Below, one piece after another: positions 23,257 to 34,996 of a stretch of DNA of 64,000 nucleotides. How positions within the stretch are numbered: position 1 is the stretch's first letter; the number at the start of each line of letters is the position of its first letter. Location: assembly GCA_963921795.1 (NCBI GenBank), contig OY997657.1, positions 2,571,195 through 2,635,194 of the forward strand, in the 5' to 3' direction. Source of the stretch: Nannobrachium achirus (lineage: Eukaryota > Chordata > Actinopteri > Myctophiformes > Myctophidae). The notes under the pieces are model-generated. The model had not been told where the DNA came from, made no database searches, and was given only the letters and a program-made list of their open reading frames with translations. Made by a program: the position numbers and the translations under genes.

Positions 23257-23799
23257 CATGCAGGGACGTGCTGGCCATTAGGAAAAGCGGGACAACTCCC
23301 GAACGGCCGGTTCATTCCCGGCCGGTCCAGGCCGGCCATTAGGAAAGCAATTAAAATAAAATGTCTGCCTTTGTTCCATTTTGGGGGCTAGGCGGCCAAC
23401 AAAGTAAATCGTCACTGTCGGGCAGAAACCTTGTATCTCCAAGTTTCAAATGTGTAAATCTTTTCGCAAAGCAAAGCCCTGCTTCATCATACAAGGCTGT
23501 CGCACAAAAGTAGTGAAAACAGCAGATCTACAAGCACAGTTGTGTGCTTGTAGATCGGCTGTTTTCACTAGTTTAAATCATTTTCAAAATGATAAATACA
23601 AAACAAACGGTTTTGGACATACAAGGTTTCCACCCGACAACACAAAATATAACTCATGTAATTGGCCCACGGTTTGTCACTTTGTCACAAATCTTTGAGT
23701 AGCAGCAGTGCTATGGAGAGAGATCTCTCTCTATAGCGCGCAATGAGGGCCTCTCCAACTCTTTTTCCCAGGCTGAATCAGGGGCCCAGCACGTCCCTG
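23257..23799. mobile_element. hAT-like element with central hairpin
   Basis: CAGGGACGTGCTGG (23261) and CCAGCACGTCCCTG (end 23799) are perfect inverted ends. AAAATGCC occurs at 23249-23256 and 23800-23807, an 8-bp duplication if the left end includes four extra bases (CATG). The dispersed hairpin AACAGCAGATCTACAAGCAC and its complement fill its centre (23512-23570). Confidence 0.8.
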
Positions 23800-24017
23800 A
23801 AAATGCCTCACAGTGAGTGAGGGCAGTCCAGTGAAGGCTGTGTAAAAGAGAAGTCACGTCTCCTGTCTCCATGTTTGTTATTTTAATTCCTCCGTAAGTT
23901 TAATATTATTCGGTACTATTTGTGTTTAGTTTTAGCCGCTGATGTTGACTCTGTTATCAGCTTTGTTTAAAAAGTATTTCAGTACATAAGAGTCGACTGA
24001 CTTTAAACTGCACTCAC

Positions 24018-24050
24018 CTGGGACCGATGCTGTCACTGCTTTGGGTTTGG
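24018..24050 (-). CDS. 33-nt exon, copy 2 of the 11-residue repeat
   Basis: The flanks are a GTGAGT donor and an acceptor reading TTTTTACAG. In phase 1 it codes KPKAVTASVP plus a junction Ala. It differs from copies 1 and 3 by only a few bases. Confidence 0.78.
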
Positions 24051-24899
24051 CTGTAAAAATAAAATAAAACCACATTAAAAAGAAATTAAAAAACCAACAT
24101 GTGAGCTAATATTACCTAGACAAGTTAGAAACAAACAGTTAAGTTGTTAAGTCAATCAACACAGTGTCAAACACATCGTAGCTAAATGTACTAATAAATG
24201 ATGCAATTTTCACCTGATGTAAAAGGAGGTGATCATTTATAAGACCCTGTTTGGACTGCAGGGTGATGTTTGATTGATTACACTTTATTAGAAGAAGTTT
24301 GCATAGGAAGATACCGTATCTCTCTGTGTTCTGTGGGCTTTTGAATAGCAAAGATACCTAGTTATACCTAGTTATACCTAATCACACCAGAGATGGCGTA
24401 GTTCAGAGACTTTCATGGTCTGTCTCATGTCAATCATCGCCCTCAGCCCTCCCACCTCATTCTGTATGGTGCAGTCATACTTGAGTACAATTTTGAGGTA
24501 CTTGTACTTTTTAGGCTACTTGAGTATTTCCAATTTCCAATACTTTTACTTCTACTCCACTACATCTCAGAGGCAAATATTGTCAGTTTTTCCTCTACTA
24601 CAGGGTCTTCAACAGGGGGTCCAGAGTTACTACAGGGGGTCCTCCAAATCTTTGTGTGATAGAAACCTTTTTTTCTCCTTTTCTATATTAACCACTTGAA
24701 CCCTGGGGTCCATATTCTGAGAACTTTAGCAAACATATTTTGTAATTGAGGTCAGGAAACATAAAAAAATAAATAAATAAATAAATAAGATTTTAAAAAT
24801 GTAATTTTGATGTCATATGACCATTGAACCAATACTTTTCTACTTTTTTTTACTCACTAATTTGCATCAATGCATTAATTTGCTTTAAACTGCACTCAC

Positions 24900-24932
24900 C
24901 TGGGCCAGATGCTGTCACTGCTTTGGGTTTGG
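24900..24932 (-). CDS. 33-nt exon, copy 1 of the 11-residue repeat
   Basis: First of the four in transcript order. Acceptor TTTTTTTTACAG, donor GTGAGT. It codes KPKAVTASGP plus a junction Thr formed with the last base of the AIG1 exon (A + CC). The join keeps phase 1, linking the GTPase exon at 27808 to the repeat region. Confidence 0.78.
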
Positions 24933-25076
24933 CTGTAAAAAAAAAAGAAAACATTCAAATGAAATTAAAACGTGAACATATATTACCTAGACAAGTTAGA
25001 AACAAACAGTTAAGTTGTTAAGTCAATCAACACAGTGTCATCGCTAAATGCATTAATAAAAGATGTGCTTTAGCTA

Positions 25077-25146
25077 TTCAAAAATAGCAGATCTACAAGC
25101 TCATATCTACAAGCTCATATGAGCTTGTAGATCTGCTATTTATTTT
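25077..25146. repeat. Dispersed hairpin copy
   Basis: TAGCAGATCTACAAGCTCAT and its complement, with a duplicated ATCTACAAGCTCAT in the loop. The host sequence around it is paralogous to 20440-20640. Confidence 0.85.
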
Positions 25147-25257
25147 TTTAAATCATGAAAATGTGTGCAAATCTTTGAATATTCATCATAGAAACATGTG
25201 TTTTATAAACCTCTGCAGGATTTAGAAGACATTTGTAGAATTGTCCTCAGGTCTTAA

Positions 25258-26101
25258 AGTGATCCCTGACTAATACGACAAATATGCCTTAATACATTAT
25301 AATTGTCCTCTATTACTACAATGTAAAATTAAAAACACCTTAATTATTTTATTTCTCCTAGAAATAGCTAATCTTTCACTCAACAGGGGAAATGCCCGTC
25401 GCAAGTTGATGATGTCATAAATGTCATGTGTGATCTAACCCTATGCAATTTATGGCATGCATGTGCAAAAAACACATTTGAAATATTGAGTTGATGCTCA
25501 TATTAACCATATGAAGTATTAAGTTTGTTTTTATTTGCACATGCAGGCCATAAATTCCATAGGGATAGATCACACATGACATTTATGACATCATCAACTT
25601 GCGACGGGCATTTCCCCTGTTGAGTGAAAGATTAGCTATTTCTAGGAGAAATAAAATAATTAAGGTGTTTTTAATTTTACATTGTAGTTATAGAGGACAA
25701 TTATAATGTATTAAGGCATATTTAGTGCCCAAATCCAATATTTGGAGCACTACTGGATGCGACGGCCAAGATGTTGTTAAACGTGTGATCAAACAAAACT
25801 GAAGTCCAAACTTGTCCAGCGTTAAATTAATTATATTTATTGTCAAGGTCCTATACTTTAACTAATAAAATAATAAACAAACAGCATGGCACGAATACAG
25901 ACCACAGTCAATGAAACACAGTTGAAAACTGTTTGCCTCGGCCGTCAGCAACACCTTAGTGTGATCAGGCACCTTGTTAAATAGAGAGGCAATCAGGCCT
26001 TGACCACGCCCTTCCATGACATCATCATTTCAAATCATTAAATAAGCAACAATGCTCAAATGGCTCTTACAGCATATTTGTCGTATTAGTCAGGGATCAC
26101 T
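25258..26101. mobile_element. 844-bp TTAA-flanked element with known empty site
   Basis: The ends are AGTGATCCCTGACTAATACG and CGTATTAGTCAGGGATCACT, flanked by TTAA at 25254-25257 and 26102-26105. The paralogous host at about 20621 reads GGTCTTAATGGG without it, which is a clean empty site. Inside is a further long palindrome (25280-25490 against 25500-25720). A fragment of the same family is near 39335-39370. Confidence 0.92.
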
Positions 26102-26864
26102 TTAATGGGTTAAACCAAGATAAATAAGCAGCCGTGTTTACATTCACTCCTAATGGCCTTCATTGTATTGTAATCTTTAGTCCATAATATTAATTTATAC
26201 AAAGTGTAATTATGTTCAATAGAACCAGTATAATAGGTTGGTTTTTAACTATTTAAAGACAAAGACAGAATGCATTATCAGAATTAATGCATGTAAAATC
26301 ATGATCACAATGTTTGAAAGAGTTTTACTTGTGTTTGGGGCTTTTATTTATGAAAATATATATGTTTGTACGTTTTATTATGAAAAACGATGACAGGGTT
26401 TAATTTTTGGAAACTATGTATGATCATTTTCATAAACTTCAACCAATCAGAAAAGGGGGCAGGTATAAGAAACACCAATGAAGAACAAGGACTCTAAACT
26501 GAATACAATAAGACCACTCACAAGTGGCTACGAGAAGCAGGTCAAATATAAGGGGGTGGAGCCAAGTTGAACCAATGAAGGACAAGACTGATCTGAGTCC
26601 AATGACATCAACCAAACATCTGTATAGCAATCAGCTGAAAGGTTAGAAAAACTAGATCTTGTAGATCAGCTATTTTCACTTCCTGTTTGGCGGTGAAACA
26701 TGGAAGTTTAACGCTTTGACGCGGTCACTCTGTTTTCTGTAAACTCACGCTTTTGATACATTTTCATCATTAAGGTCTTTTATGTAAGCTGAGTGAGTTT
26801 GAGGTTTGATCTGACCATCCTTAGGAGGTTGTTTGAAGAACTCAAATCTGGGAGACGGCACTCA

Positions 26865-26867
<3 letters not shown>

Positions 26868-26961
<94 letters not shown>
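26868..26961. repeat. (GT)n-(GCGT)n microsatellite
   Basis: A GT run passes into about 14 copies of GCGT. Alternating purine-pyrimidine of this kind favours Z-DNA. A similar compound array is at 48065-48180. Confidence 0.95.
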
Positions 26962-26962
<1 letters not shown>

Positions 26963-27118
26963 GTGTGGTGTGTGTGTGCATGTGATAACGGATGACAGAT
27001 CCCGGCAGACTTTTATCTCAGCATTTGATTTGATTACATATTAATTTCTGTACTAAATTATTATTATTCTGTTCTCATGAAGCATGAAGGTGGAGTTTCA
27101 CCAACCACGTACAAATAA

Positions 27119-27163
27119 AGTGAAAACAGCAGATCTAAAAGCTTGCAGATGTGCTATTTTAAC
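27119..27163. repeat. Dispersed hairpin copy, degenerate
   Basis: GAAAACAGCAGATCTAAAAG with an imperfect complement ending GTGCTATTTT. It is shorter than the consensus. Confidence 0.55.
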
Positions 27164-27277
27164 AAATTTTGATGATTTCGGGGTTATTATTATTATTATT
27201 ATTCTTTTGTAGCCTGAATGTTTAAATAATACGATAGTTAGCATGTTAGCATTATGTTAAAGAAGATAAACAGTTAA

Positions 27278-27795
27278 TATTCCACTTTCAACAGGGAGCA
27301 GTGGAAGGGCCTCTCTCCACATACACACCCATTGTAACTTCAAACTCCATTTTAACCATGATAGATTCATTAAAAACACCCATTATTTACCCTCCTAATA
27401 CGTGAGCAGGCTGTGTTTTTTTTTCCGATAACTTTTTTCATTTATTTTTAATAATTATTTGGGAAAATAAAAAAAATGAAATACAAAAATATAATTATTG
27501 AAAATAAATGAAAAAAGTTATGGAAAAAACACTGCCTATTCACGTATTAGGAGGGTATTATGAGTCACCAGAAAAAATAATGGGTGTTTTTAATGAATCT
27601 ATCATGGTTAAAATGGAGTTTGAAGTTACAATGGGTGTGTGTGGGGAGAGGCCCTGGGCCTAGAGGGCCTGGTAACATTTACATCAAATATCAAAATATT
27701 CAATCAAGCAAATAAAAAAACTGTTCAGGGTATTCATAAAAGCCTGATTAGATGATAAAATTACCAAAAGTTTTTTTTGAAAGTGAAATATCCCT
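27278..27795. mobile_element. TTAA-flanked MITE, copy 2, next to a splice donor
   Basis: Same family as 19624-20159. The left end has lost its AGGG, and the right end ATATCCCT-TTAA is intact (27796-27799). It ends about 12 bp from the AIG1 exon border, so the intron begins GTGAGTATTTAAAGGGATAT, with only a few host bases left after the donor. Confidence 0.85.
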
Positions 27796-27807
27796 TTAAA
27801 TACTCAC

Positions 27808-28422
27808 TGTCAGGTGTTGGTGTTGCTGGACTTCCTGTTCCATAGAGACGTCCTCCATTTCCTGCCACCATCTCCTCTACCTTCTGCAGAAGCTCTGTGA
27901 CCTGACTGCCATCACCCCTGTTCTTAATGTCTAAGACATGATATCTGTTCCCACATTTCTCTACAAGCCTCTGCAGGGCCTCTCCTTCACTCTCAATGAA
28001 ATGCTCAATGGATTTACCTCTTAGATTGGTGAACAGGATCATAGTGTGACTCCACACTGTGGGACCGAGAAGCTGCATGTGATCCTCTATGTTTTTACAC
28101 CTATCATCTGGAAGTGACACATCAGCTGATATAACCAGGAGGAGAGCATGTGGTCCTAGAGGACACAGAGATGCACTAAGAACTATCTGCTGTTTGACCA
28201 GCTCAGATGTTTCAGTTAGAGGGTCCTCACCCCACCATCCTGGAGTGTTAACCACAGTGAGGCGTCTCCCCGCTACGTCTCCCTGTCTCTTCTCACACTG
28301 ATCTGTTTCCCCTGAACTAAACTGCTCTGAACCCAAGAGGGTGTTTCCTGATTTACTCTTCCTCCCTGAAGCTCTCCACCCCAGAAGTATAATTCCCATC
28401 TCTGACAGATGGAGGTCATCAC
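27808..28422 (-). CDS. AIG1/GIMAP GTPase exon 2 (GIMAP-CARD gene 1)
   Basis: A 615-nt exon (205 codons) between acceptor TATATTTCAG and donor GTGAGT. It codes an AIG1-type (GIMAP) GTP-binding domain. These proteins act in immune cells, usually on membranes. Visible motifs are LSEMGIILLGW, a P-loop region reading GWRASGRKSKSGNT, NTPGWW in the G3 place (Asn instead of the usual Asp), ALLLVI, and the C-terminal block LVEKCGNRYHVLDIKNRGDG. The P-loop has one residue too many between the Gly and Lys of GxxxxGKS. The G4 region reads LFTNLRGKS, lacking the Gly-Asp normally found there in fish GIMAPs as I know them. Nucleotide binding is therefore doubtful. The C-terminus runs into TPTPD and then the 33-nt exons. 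The frame continues upstream through a CA repeat only because that repeat lacks stops. It may be a separate gene from 33148-33849; the in-phase borders favour one gene. Confidence 0.85.
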
Positions 28423-28459
28423 CTGAAATATAAGAAAGAATACATTCAACATTTAACAC

Positions 28460-28613
<154 letters not shown>

Positions 28614-28777
28614 GACATGTAAGATGTTTTTTTGTGTTAGGGTGCACTGGGTTCAGTCAGTGTTGCCATGTCTGCTTATTATAAGTGACTTTGGGCTACA
28701 GTTAATTTAGCTGAAAATATGTATTTTGGCAGGCCTTGATGGCGTCTTAATGGCTGATTTTACGCTTTATTTACATA

Positions 28778-28854
28778 CTGAAAATAGCTGATCTACCATC
28801 TCACAATGCGTTGCAGTTCAACACGTTGTGAGCTTGTAGATCTGCTATTTTCAG
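28778..28854. repeat. Dispersed hairpin copy
   Basis: CTGAAAATAGCTGATCTACC pairs with the right arm ending GCTTGTAGATCTGCTATTTT, with ACAATGCG/CGTTGTGA in the inner stem. The host flanks are duplicated at 34330-34480, which carries its own hairpin at the same place. Confidence 0.8.
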
Positions 28855-28979
28855 ATCACAACAACCCAGCGCAACCAAACATGAAATGACTTGTCTTTTA
28901 GTTCTACTGGATCTCTTCTCCACCAGTCCCTCCCTGACATTTTAGTGCAGTTTTTATTTGTTGACAAAATTGTCAATAT

Positions 28980-29980
28980 TTAAGGGGAACACACACCGTA
29001 CGCGGGCGGCTGTGCAGCGTCGCAGTATTGACGTGGGTGAAGTGTCGTGCAGTAAAACCAACTGGATGCCGTGTTGCTGCACGGTGCATCCATTTCCACC
29101 GGTGGGAAGAACATTTTCACCGCTCAGAAACGCTGGGAAAATAAAACAGCTGCGTATCGGCGCGGCTAGCGAGGCGACAGACCCGCGCAAGGATCCCCAA
29201 ATTAATATGTATTTGTCCACAGACCCCCATCTGACAATATTCTGTGCCAGGGGACCCCCCAATGTGTTGTTAACAAGCCCCCAGAACGGCTTGTAAATAT
29301 TGAAGCTTTGGCCCTACTGGCCAAAGCTGGAACTGCAGACGGGGTAAAAATACATGCACAAGCAAAAGAGCCACTGGGGTCTGCCATGGGGTTCAATGGA
29401 CGTCGTTCGACGTTCGTCACGTAATTGAGTCTCGACGTAACAAATGTTGGCACATCCAGATGTGCCAATTTCCCCCACAATGCACCTGGATGCTGCTTCT
29501 TCTGGGTGCTTCAAAGAACCACCACTGAGAAACTTGCATTGAAATGAATAGCTGTCCGTTCTCTATATTATATATACAGTAACTCTATGGTTGTTAAGCA
29601 TTTAAGAATTCATATTCAAAGTCAGCGGCGGTCAGATGGGGGGGGCCAGCGGGGCAGATGCCCAGGGCGGCAAGCAACGCCGATGAGAAAAGAAAATTCT
29701 CCCATTGCGTGACGCAGAGCCCTCTAGGCTCTGACATCAGTGGCATGAAGTAGGGGCTATCTGGCTACTTCTATTTCCAGTACAATTTCAATTGTGTTGA
29801 ATGATCGATAGTATAGATGAAAAAAAGAAAGGCTCTTGTTTTGAAATGCGCTTCTGCGCACCGTTTAGAGAGGAAATGGCTTTTAATGGACATCCGTCTC
29901 TCTCTCCCCGTGCGTCACGATGGTGCGTCGTGGACTCGTGGTCAAAACAACACAGGCATAAGGAATATACAACAAAACAC
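28980..29980. other. Intronic stretch without recognised gene
   Basis: Mixed, fairly GC-rich sequence with probable transposon ends, such as GGGGAACACACACCGTACGC at 28984 and a GACCCCCATCTGACAATATT segment near 29221 that is shared with about 34690. No exon with good splice sites and domain content was found. Confidence 0.4.
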
Positions 29981-30225
29981 CAAGACAAGACAACGTAGGC
30001 TATAAAGGCATTAAACAGCGTCCTCTCATCTTCAGCAGGACAGCAGCTGGTGAGTCGTGACTATATTAGAGTGATGACAAGATAATGCTGCTGGTTATTG
30101 TGCTAATGTTGCACTGTTGTGATGCCTTAGTGGCTAGTGGCTACAGAAGACCACTGTTTCCAAAAACTGGGGTCGGGGACCCATGCGTGGGTCGCGTCGC
30201 GGACACATTGTAGCCTATGGGTCCT

Positions 30226-30298
30226 AAAAATAGCCGATCTAGAAGTTCACAACGCCACTTGAAGCGACTCATTGTGAGCTTGTAGATCTGCAATTTTT
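30226..30298. repeat. Dispersed hairpin copy in a hAT-like host
   Basis: AAAAATAGCCGATCTAGAAG and the arm GCTTGTAGATCTGCAATTTT. The host (about 30150-30372) has CTGTTTCCAAAAAC and the inverse of GGTTCCCAAACG at its ends, the usual style of short hAT-like elements. Confidence 0.75.
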
Positions 30299-30689
30299 AA
30301 CTATTACTAGTTTGGGTCCCCAAACATTTAATTTCTCTTGGGTCATTGGCTAAAACGTTTGGGAACCATGCTTGCTGTAGACAGTGGTGTAAAGTAACTA
30401 AGTAGACTACTCAAGTATGTACTTTCGAGGTATTCGTAGGCTACTTTACTTGAGTATGTCCTATTTTCCAATACATTTACTTCTACTCCACAGTGGTTAT
30501 ATTACCCACCCCATTATATTAAGCGGTTCTGCCGCCGTGTAGAACCGCTTTTAACCGTTTTTTGTTTTTTTTTTACTTTCAAAATGAATCACTTCCCGTA
30601 GTAAAACATATTTTTTCGCCCGTGCTGCGCCAAAGGGCGGCGCTCTACTGGTTCGCCCAGGGTGCCATATAGGCTGGGACCGCTACTGT

Positions 30690-30760
30690 TCAAAGTAGCC
30701 GATCTACAAGCTCACAACATGTCACAAAGCGACACATTGTGAACTTGTAGATCACTTTAC
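30690..30760. repeat. Dispersed hairpin copy
   Basis: AAAGTAGCCGATCTACAAGC and the arm TGAACTTGTAGATCACTTT, with CTCACAACATGTC in the inner stem. Confidence 0.75.
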
Positions 30761-30895
30761 AAATCTTCTCTTATGGAGGTCCTTGGCACAACATATTTTC
30801 AATTGGGGTTCTGTGGATCAATGGGGGTTAGGGTTATTGTCCAATCTTCCAATGTCCTTGACATGAACACGAGAAGCAGTGCAAAAAAACCTCAC

Positions 30896-31555
30896 GGCTG
30901 GACTACACCAAAAGATGCACGCATACGCGTGTACTGTCCGTGAAGACGCTCGCATATGCATAAACGCTCCAGGCTACACCAAGGAGGGAGTATATGTGAG
31001 GAAGACCAGATGGTGTGTGTACAAAACGCATACGCGTGCTTAAAAAATAGAACAATCCTTTTTTTAGGGAATGCGTATCCGTGGTTAGCGCTATCCGTAC
31101 GCCTGGTGTAGCCGGCTGCATGGACGGATTAACCCCCGTGAGGGCCCCTGGCCTATATTTTTTTAGGGCCCCCCACCCTTCACAGTAACCCCCCCCCCCC
31201 CCCCCCCCCCCTCCCTCCCAACATGCACTACCCAGCTCGGATTTTAAGTCATGATGATCATCTGTGGGCCAAGAAAACACTGTAGACAACAGAAGAGGGG
31301 CCCACACTTTTGATTTTTAATTAAATGTATACATTTAATTATAGTAAATTGTCAATGACCGCACGGCTAAGTTCCCCCAAGGGGCCCTGAGAGCCAAGGG
31401 CCCCTGGCAACGGCCCCACTGGCCCAATGGTTAATCCAGCCCTGGCCGGCTGAATTGATATACATTGGATCTATCCAAAACGTGCATACGCACACACGCC
31501 CCGCATACGCACGCATACGCACTGACGCGTGCAAAACGGCTTGGTGTAGCCAGGC
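30896..31555. mobile_element. Element with GGCTACACCAA ends, interrupted by a hAT element
   Basis: GGACTACACCAAAAGATGCA on the left and the complement of GGCTACACCAAGCCGTTTTG on the right are related inverted ends, with CGCATACGC-rich sequence inside. The 31119-31444 element is inserted in it. Confidence 0.55.
31119..31444. mobile_element. 326-bp hAT-like element with 8-bp TSD
   Basis: The ends are CATGGACGGATTAACC and GGTTAATCCAGCCCTG. Perfect 8-bp duplications GCCGGCTG lie at 31111-31118 and 31445-31452. It contains a run of 23 C (31189-31211). Confidence 0.9.
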
Positions 31556-32029
31556 CAATATATTTCAGATTTTTCAAAGGCTTATAGGCTTCATGTAAAT
31601 AAATAATAGAATTTCTGATCTGTACAATCTATTTGTTAATTTTATGTATTTAGTAAATAAAACACATTGTATTGCTATCAGCCAGAAACATCTCCATGTT
31701 TAAAATTCCTAGATCTTTTCTAAATGAACATCCTACTTAATCACACATTTGTTTTTATATTTTTATTTTCTTTTATATTGTCATCATTATTCATTTACAC
31801 TCATTATTGAGTGATGGAAGGATGTATTTGATTGGTCAGTGGTCAGTGTGTGTCTGTGAGAAGAATTAGACAGTATCCTTATCAACCACACCCATTACCG
31901 TGGGAACTAGGGGTGCTGCGTGGGCGGCCGCCATCAGTATCATGGCTCAGAAACACATATAAGATTTCTTTGTGGGCCTAAATCAAAAAAGATGTACTAG
32001 TGTTGATGATGATGAGTCGGTTACTGTCG

Positions 32030-32600
32030 GTTACTGATGATGAGTCGGAAGCTGTATGCCCAAGCCAACATGCTGTGTCGCAAATTTAGCATGTGCTCTG
32101 TACCTGTGAAGATATCTCTGTTTAGATCCTTTTGTACACCACTGTATACTGCCCAGCTTTGGTGTCGCTACAGACAAGGCAGCATCAGACGTCTCACAGT
32201 GGCCTATAATGACTGTATGAGGCTGCTGTTAAGAGCTCCGAGAAGCTCCAGTGCGAGCCAGATGTTTGTCAGTGTGGGGGTTCCCACCTGCTCTGCTGTA
32301 CTACGCAACCTTATGTACAGGTTTATGTGTAGGGCATCTGAGTCAGTTAATGACATCATTGCTGTTATAACGGACCCTACACGCAGTGCTGTCAGGTTCT
32401 CATCAAGACTGTGGAACCATTGGCGCACATGTCTGTATGTCAGAAACTGATTTTTTAGGCTTGGTGCTCTGTGCTTTTATTTTGAATTTTTTATTACTTG
32501 TTTTTTGTATTGTTTTATTACATGTTCTTGTATTGTTTTATTGTATTGTGACTGATATGGATCCTCCTGGGTCTGAAATAAAGATTGAATTGAATTGTCA
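32030..32600 (+). mobile_element. LINE ORF2 3' fragment
   Basis: About 135 codons resemble the C-terminal part of a non-LTR reverse transcriptase (KLYAQANMLCRKFSMCS, FRSFCTPLYTAQLWCRY, LRNLMYRFMCRASES). A 3' UTR ending AATAAAGATTGAATTGAATT follows, a typical LINE tail. It is 5' truncated, as expected for retroposition. Confidence 0.75.
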
Positions 32601-33147
32601 ATTTGTCAATCATCGGAGGATGAGGAAGTGGAGCCTGTGGAGGACGTGGAGGTTCCACATTTATCTAAAAAATAAACTGCGGAAACCCGAATAAAACACA
32701 AACAAAAACGCATAAAACCGGTAATTTTCGGCGCGCGCCGACACATGCATGCGCAACAGCCCCTCGTGCTTTAAATGAGTTCCCGCGGCATTGACCACAC
32801 CTGTGTAATTAACTACTTTAAAACATGTCAGTCTTAAACCTGATGGAGGCAGCTTGCACTGCTGAAACGTTTATCAGTTGACCACACCTGTGCTGTGAGT
32901 GGTCAACAGAGAATAGTGATATTTGTCTCTCCATTCACTCTCAATGCATGGCTAAACAGCTCTTAATTTACACTTTAAGAACGTAAAAAACACAAATGTT
33001 TTCTGTAAATGTCACAAATGTCTACTGTAAATGTGTTGATGACTGTTTGATTATTTTATGATGAGCATTGATTAAAACGTCATGCTGTGTCTGTGTATTG
33101 AGAAGTGTGTTAGTGACAGATGTGATTTAAATGAATTAATAACATAC

Positions 33148-33849
33148 CCATCAATGACCTGATGCTCTCTCGTTCTTTCTTCACCTTCATCTGTCGTCGT
33201 GTTGCTCCCTCATCCTGTGTTCTCCTTTTCTTCTCAGTCTCCTCTAACACTGCTCTGTCTATCTCAAAACAGCCTCCTTTATCTCCTCCCATCTCCTCAA
33301 TCTTCTGCAGAAGCTCTGTGACCTGAGTGCCATCACCCCTGTTCTCATTGTCAAAGACATGGTATCTGTTACCACATTTATCTACAAGCCTCTGCAGGCC
33401 CTCTCCTGCACTCTCAATGAACTCAATGGATTTACCTTTTAGATTGGTAAACAGGATCATAGTGTGACTCCACACTGTGGGACCAAGAAGATCCACGTGA
33501 TCCTCTATGTTTTTACACTTATCAGCTGTAAGTGACTCAACAGTTGGTATAACCAGGAGGAGAGCATGTGGTCCTGCAGGACACAGAGATGCACTAAGAA
33601 CTATCTGCTGTTTGATCAGCTCAGGTGTTCTGTTTAGAGGGGTAGCAGCAAACCATCCTGGAGTGTCAACAACAGTAACAAGTCTCCCCGCTACGTCTCC
33701 CTGTCTCTTCTCACACTGATCTGCTCTCTCTGAAGGGTCTACAGTAAACTGCTCTGAACCCATGATGGTGTTTCCTGATTTACTCTTACTCCCTGAAGCT
33801 TTATACCCCAGAAGTATAATTCCCATCTCTGACAGATGGAGGTCATCAC
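33148..33849 (-). CDS. AIG1/GIMAP GTPase exon 1 (GIMAP-CARD gene 1)
   Basis: A 702-nt exon (234 codons), acceptor TATATTTCAG and donor GTATGT, both phase 1. It codes an AIG1 domain close to that at 27808-28422: LSEMGIILLGY, a P-loop region reading GYKASGSKSKSGNT, VDTPGWF (intact G3), ALLLVIPTVESL, LFTNLKGKSIE in the G4 place and LVDKCGNRYHVFDNENRGDG. As in the sister exon, the P-loop has one extra residue and the G4 motif is shortened. Unlike the sister it carries a basic C-terminal helix, RAVLEETEKKRRT to MKVKKERESIRSLMG, usual for fish GIMAPs. The next in-phase acceptor downstream is that of 28422, so a tandem two-AIG1 protein as in GIMAP8 is likely but unproven. The start codon was not located; upstream candidates are the leader exons at 41721 or 47790. 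Confidence 0.85.
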
Positions 33850-33884
33850 CTGAAATATAAGAAAGAATACATTCAACATTTAAC

Positions 33885-33994
<110 letters not shown>

Positions 33995-34373
33995 AGACGC
34001 TGTACTGGGTTCAGTCAGTGTTGCCATGTCTGCTTATTATAAGTGACTTTGGGCTTGTTTTTCTGTAAAGCTTGTAAATATTGGTAGTAGTTTTCAGTCT
34101 TGTTTCTAAAGTGTAGTTCCTTATTTGGGCGTGCAACCACTGTTGATTTTTACAGTAAATTTTCTTAGTTTTAGCCATAGGATCTTGACTAAAATGTTCT
34201 CTAGTTTTAGTCATATTTTAGTCATCTGAAAAGTATTTGTTCTAGTCTAGTTTTTATCAACTAAATAACATACTTTTTTACTAGACTAAATCTACGGTTA
34301 GTTTTGTTGACAAAAATGTACTTTTGCAGGCCTTGATGGTGTTGTAATGGCTGATTTTACACTTAGTTGCATG

Positions 34374-34423
34374 CTGAAAATAGCAGATCTACAAGCTCAC
34401 AATGTGAAGATCTATAATTTTCA
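34374..34423. repeat. Dispersed hairpin copy, shortened
   Basis: TGAAAATAGCAGATCTACAA with the complementary arm GAAGATCTATAATTTTCA. It is paralogous in position to 28778-28854. Confidence 0.7.
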
Positions 34424-34742
34424 CCCCAGCACAACCAAACATAAAATGACTTGTCTTTTAGTTCTACTGGATCACCACTAGTCCCTCCCTGACATTTTAG
34501 TTTTTATAGTTTTTATTTATTGACAAAATATATTTAATCTTGGTTTTAGTCATCATAGCTTCGTTTTTATGTAGTTTTTGTCGATGAAAAAGATAGTCGA
34601 CCAAGATGTTTCATCATAGTTTTTAGTCGACAACGTTAATACTACTTCCAGCTGTCAAGGACCCCCAAATTAATATGTATTGTCCACGGACCCCCTTCTG
34701 ACAATATTTTGTGCCAGGGACCCCCATACAATATTGGTGTTG

Positions 34743-34930
34743 TTCAGTGGTGTAAAGTAACTAAGTACATTTACTTAAGTACTGTACTTAAGTACAGTTT
34801 TGAGGTATTTGTATTTTACTTGAGTATTAACAGTTTTCAGTACTTTTACTTCTATTCCACTACATCTCAGATCCAAATATTGTACTTTTACTCCACTACA
34901 ATTATTTGAAAACTTTAGTTACTAGTTACT
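34743..34930. mobile_element. Fish hAT-type repeat (GTAAAGTAACTAAGTACATT)
   Basis: This repeat, with its TACTTGAGTATT and CTTCTATTCCACTACATCTC segments, recurs at about 22970, 24470, 30380 and 48656. It is one of the most frequent dispersed repeats in teleosts. Confidence 0.7.
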
Positions 34931-34996
34931 TTGCAGATATAAATGATTATATTATAAAACATACATTAATAGACTTTGGCCCTATTCGATGGCTAT

